NCBI GenBank assembly: GCA_020744425.1
Contig: JAGMUV010000034.1
Span: 310,001-374,000, forward strand
Length of the DNA stretch: 64,000 bases
Source: Dactylonectria macrodidyma
Lineage: Eukaryota; Ascomycota; Sordariomycetes; Hypocreales; Nectriaceae
Direction: 5' to 3'
Both the position numbers and the translations under genes were made by a program. Shown here piece after piece: positions 62,101 to 64,000 of the stretch; position 1 is the first letter of the stretch, and each line of letters begins with the position of its first letter. Below the pieces are notes generated by a model. The model worked only from the letters and a program-made list of their open reading frames with translations, had not been told where the DNA came from and did no database searches.

Positions 62101-62594
62101 TCCTTTGGCATGTCCTTTTTGTATTCCTCGAATAGCTTCTCCAGGGCGCGCAACTCCATTACACTGAACATATGTTTATAGAAGGTCTTGATGTGCGCGT
62201 ACAATTTCAGAACGTAACTACTTTCGTCATCGGCGATAGTAGCAGCATGCTTGAGTTGCAGGTCCCTCAATTGGCCACCGAGGTTTATTGTGTTCTGCGT
62301 AGCCGCAGTGTAGTCTTGGGGGCTCGGGTTTGGCGGCATACGCGCGAACTCATTCCGAATCTTCTCCTCCAGGGCTGTCGCTTGCGCTTGGTACTTCATA
62401 CGGGGCGACCGGATGGACTCACGATCGCGCATCCATTGCACCATACGCCCCTCCATCGCGTCGATGAAGCGGAGAGCGGGAGCGCCGGGGTCTTCCATGC
62501 TTTTTCCAGATGAACCAGCGTGAAATTGGGATTCCCAAGTTTGTTGTTGCGGCCGACTTGCAGGTGAAGGACCAAGTTCGTGCGACGTGGACAT
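59151..62594 (-). CDS. Large two-exon zinc-finger-type nuclear protein, 1127 aa
   Basis: Exon 1 is 62594-61737 and exon 2 is 61676-59151. The 60-nt intron has GTAAGT..CCAG ends and joins phase 0. Exon 1 encodes a helical segment (MEGRMVQWMRDRESIRSPRM, ...ALEEKIRNEFARM) and an acidic Gln/Glu/Thr tail with loose ~12-residue repeats. Exon 2 begins with basic SKRRRS and KRARTG. It then has a finger-like module (WYILVCEEHDMIFTT, AGVHLDSEAHG, IRVRHCNALFANRNNE), a PWWP-like or chromo-like module (IPGEIYLGYYNQWYAVLVLP, then ALEWRKGYEDGGKSVTERQF), a long Ser/Pro-rich disordered region, and a C-terminal C2H2 finger (CPHCPLRAHTQKWMDKHIIS plus KHPNC). Proteins of this plan occur across Sordariomycetes without known function; chromatin or transcription is my inference. 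Confidence 0.82.
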
Positions 62595-64000
62595 GGCGCG
62601 AACGTGAGGCTTCACGCCATTCAGCTGACGAGTGGACCAGGAAAGAGGGGGTGGGAGACAGGAGACAACAAGAATCCGGGGGGCGGCAGCTATTGGGGAA
62701 CTGACTGTTGGGGAACTGACTGTTTTTCTGTTGTTGGTTGTGTCCCGACAGCGTGGTTGACCCAATTTGCCCCTCCCATCCATCAACTGAACAGCCTGGT
62801 TTATTGGCTTGTCTCGACATGGATGCTTAGTCTAGACGCCAACTCGCTTCCCATTCATGTCACCTGCCCAATCAGGGGCGCTAATACTCCCAATCACACC
62901 GTGATATCATGCCACGATACGGAGTACGTACTGATTACGGCTAAGGCGACCAGTCACTGGTGGCTGTCAAGTACAGCCAGGGATCTTCGCCTCTCTCCTC
63001 GCAACGCAGCACGGGGAGACGGGGGATTTGCCTTTGACATGCGGGGCCAGGGTCTTGTATTAAATAAAACCCTGACAGATCGATCACAGTAAATCGGGCG
63101 TTGGATTAGATACTATGCTTCATTATTACCCCTACGTACTATCTTAAAAAAATTAAGGCTTGTGCCAATTCACCTTTCTTGGCGGAAGATCCTCGTGTAA
63201 TGCGCTTCTCCCTGTCATTTGATGACTCTTGATGACAGTGCATGCCGTCGCTCAAGGGCAGTGGATGGTGATGACTATCCTCCTATATGACAAGAATGAC
63301 TTTAGGTAGTATCGGCTTAAATGTACAAAAAATACCAGGATAGCCATCCGGTATTGATGTCGAGGGACACTCCTGCGTCCAAAGAACTTTCCAACTCATC
63401 TTGAGCAGGATGCCAATTGGGCGCCTTGCAAAAGACTGCGATACTTGTTCCTGCATCCCGTGACAGCCATGGTCAACATAAAGCTCACCCTACACCTTGA
63501 CACCAGGCGCAAGTCAATGACACCAATTCCTTCACCAGCCATGTTCGTTGACTAGGTACTGGTGGGCGCCTCTCGAACCCTCTCACCATGTCGCCCCTGT
63601 GGCATGAACCCTGTGGTCTCCACTCAACCAAGTTAGCCCCCTGGGTTAGCGGACGGGGCAAAGAGGAGGCTTTAACCCAGGATGAGGCCAACCGCCCGGC
63701 TTCTCGCTTCCGCGCAAGCCGGTTGACTAAAGAAAGCCTAGCCCCGCGGAACTTGAAGAGTGGTGCCGATAACCTTCAGTCTTTTTTGGAAGAGAAACGT
63801 CATCATCACAGAACTAAGAATTGACGAGACATCGTGCGCCACAAGTGGATGGCTCGTGTAACTGCCCCGCTGTAGCCCCTCACGACCGTTGGGATAAGAT
63901 CTGTCGTGATCATGTGGGGCGAGGTACGCCTTGGAGGTGTTTGCGCACTCAGGAGATCAGTCGCCTATTTGCACCGGGGCCGGTGCACGAAGTCACGTGG
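62595..64000. other. Upstream region of the large gene; no gene recognised
   Basis: The open frame at 62580-63092 (plus) overlaps the start of the large gene antisense and has no motif. At 62693-62722 the word GGGGAACTGACTGTT occurs twice in tandem, in the probable promoter. Beyond 63100 only short frames are seen up to the end of the window. Confidence 0.35.

Noticed and set aside
62580..63092. 170-codon plus-strand ORF
   Set aside because: It overlaps the start of the well-supported minus-strand gene, has low-complexity composition and no motif.

Overview
The window is genomic DNA of a filamentous ascomycete, most likely a Sordariomycete close to Hypocreales. The evidence is short GT-AG introns (about 45-95 nt, with CTAAC-like branch sites), a pisatin-demethylase-type P450, a PTH11-like seven-helix receptor, and fungal transposon families (hAT, pogo/Fot, MULE, Gypsy, Tad/I-like LINEs, DUF3505/OrsD-like genes). 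Coordinates of spliced genes are outer limits; exons are given in the evidence.

Layout. 0-19 kb is gene-poor: LINE and hAT relics, a small orphan gene with a clear TATA box (1310-1821), a frameshifted OrsD-like gene (3108-5015), a 198-aa orphan bracketed by long direct repeats, a secreted cysteine-containing protein (9822-10487), a small Myb/SANT protein (14763-15140) and an F-box-like protein (17419-18249). 19-30 kb is a nest of mobile elements. A Gypsy reverse transcriptase is split by an intact hAT element (20060-23429). Next to it a MULE transposase is split by a hAT-type MITE, which is itself split by an intact pogo element (24337-26213). A 5'-truncated LINE with an open 839-codon reverse transcriptase frame follows (27233-30125).

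30-46 kb holds an intact GT8-like glycosyltransferase whose TATA box lies directly beside the LINE. After it come fragments of an FAD monooxygenase, a tRNA-like sequence, hAT and DDE transposase relics, a second F-box-like paralogue, a second LINE family with a 59-bp satellite insertion, and a DUF6601 fragment. 46-50.2 kb carries the most interesting find: two divergent genes for small secreted ten-cysteine proteins (46856-47215 minus, 49849-50186 plus). Both are 70 residues and share an intron position and phase, with a 587-bp hAT MITE between them.

51.5-62.6 kb is the most conventional block: a PTH11-like receptor and a P450 transcribed divergently, then a truncated LINE and hAT relics, then a 1127-aa two-exon nuclear-type protein with zinc-finger-like ends. 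Overall this looks like a transposon-dense accessory or subtelomere-like compartment. Fast-evolving small secreted and F-box-like genes sit between nested elements, and several elements (hAT, pogo, LINE) have intact reading frames, so repeat-induced mutation has not silenced everything here.
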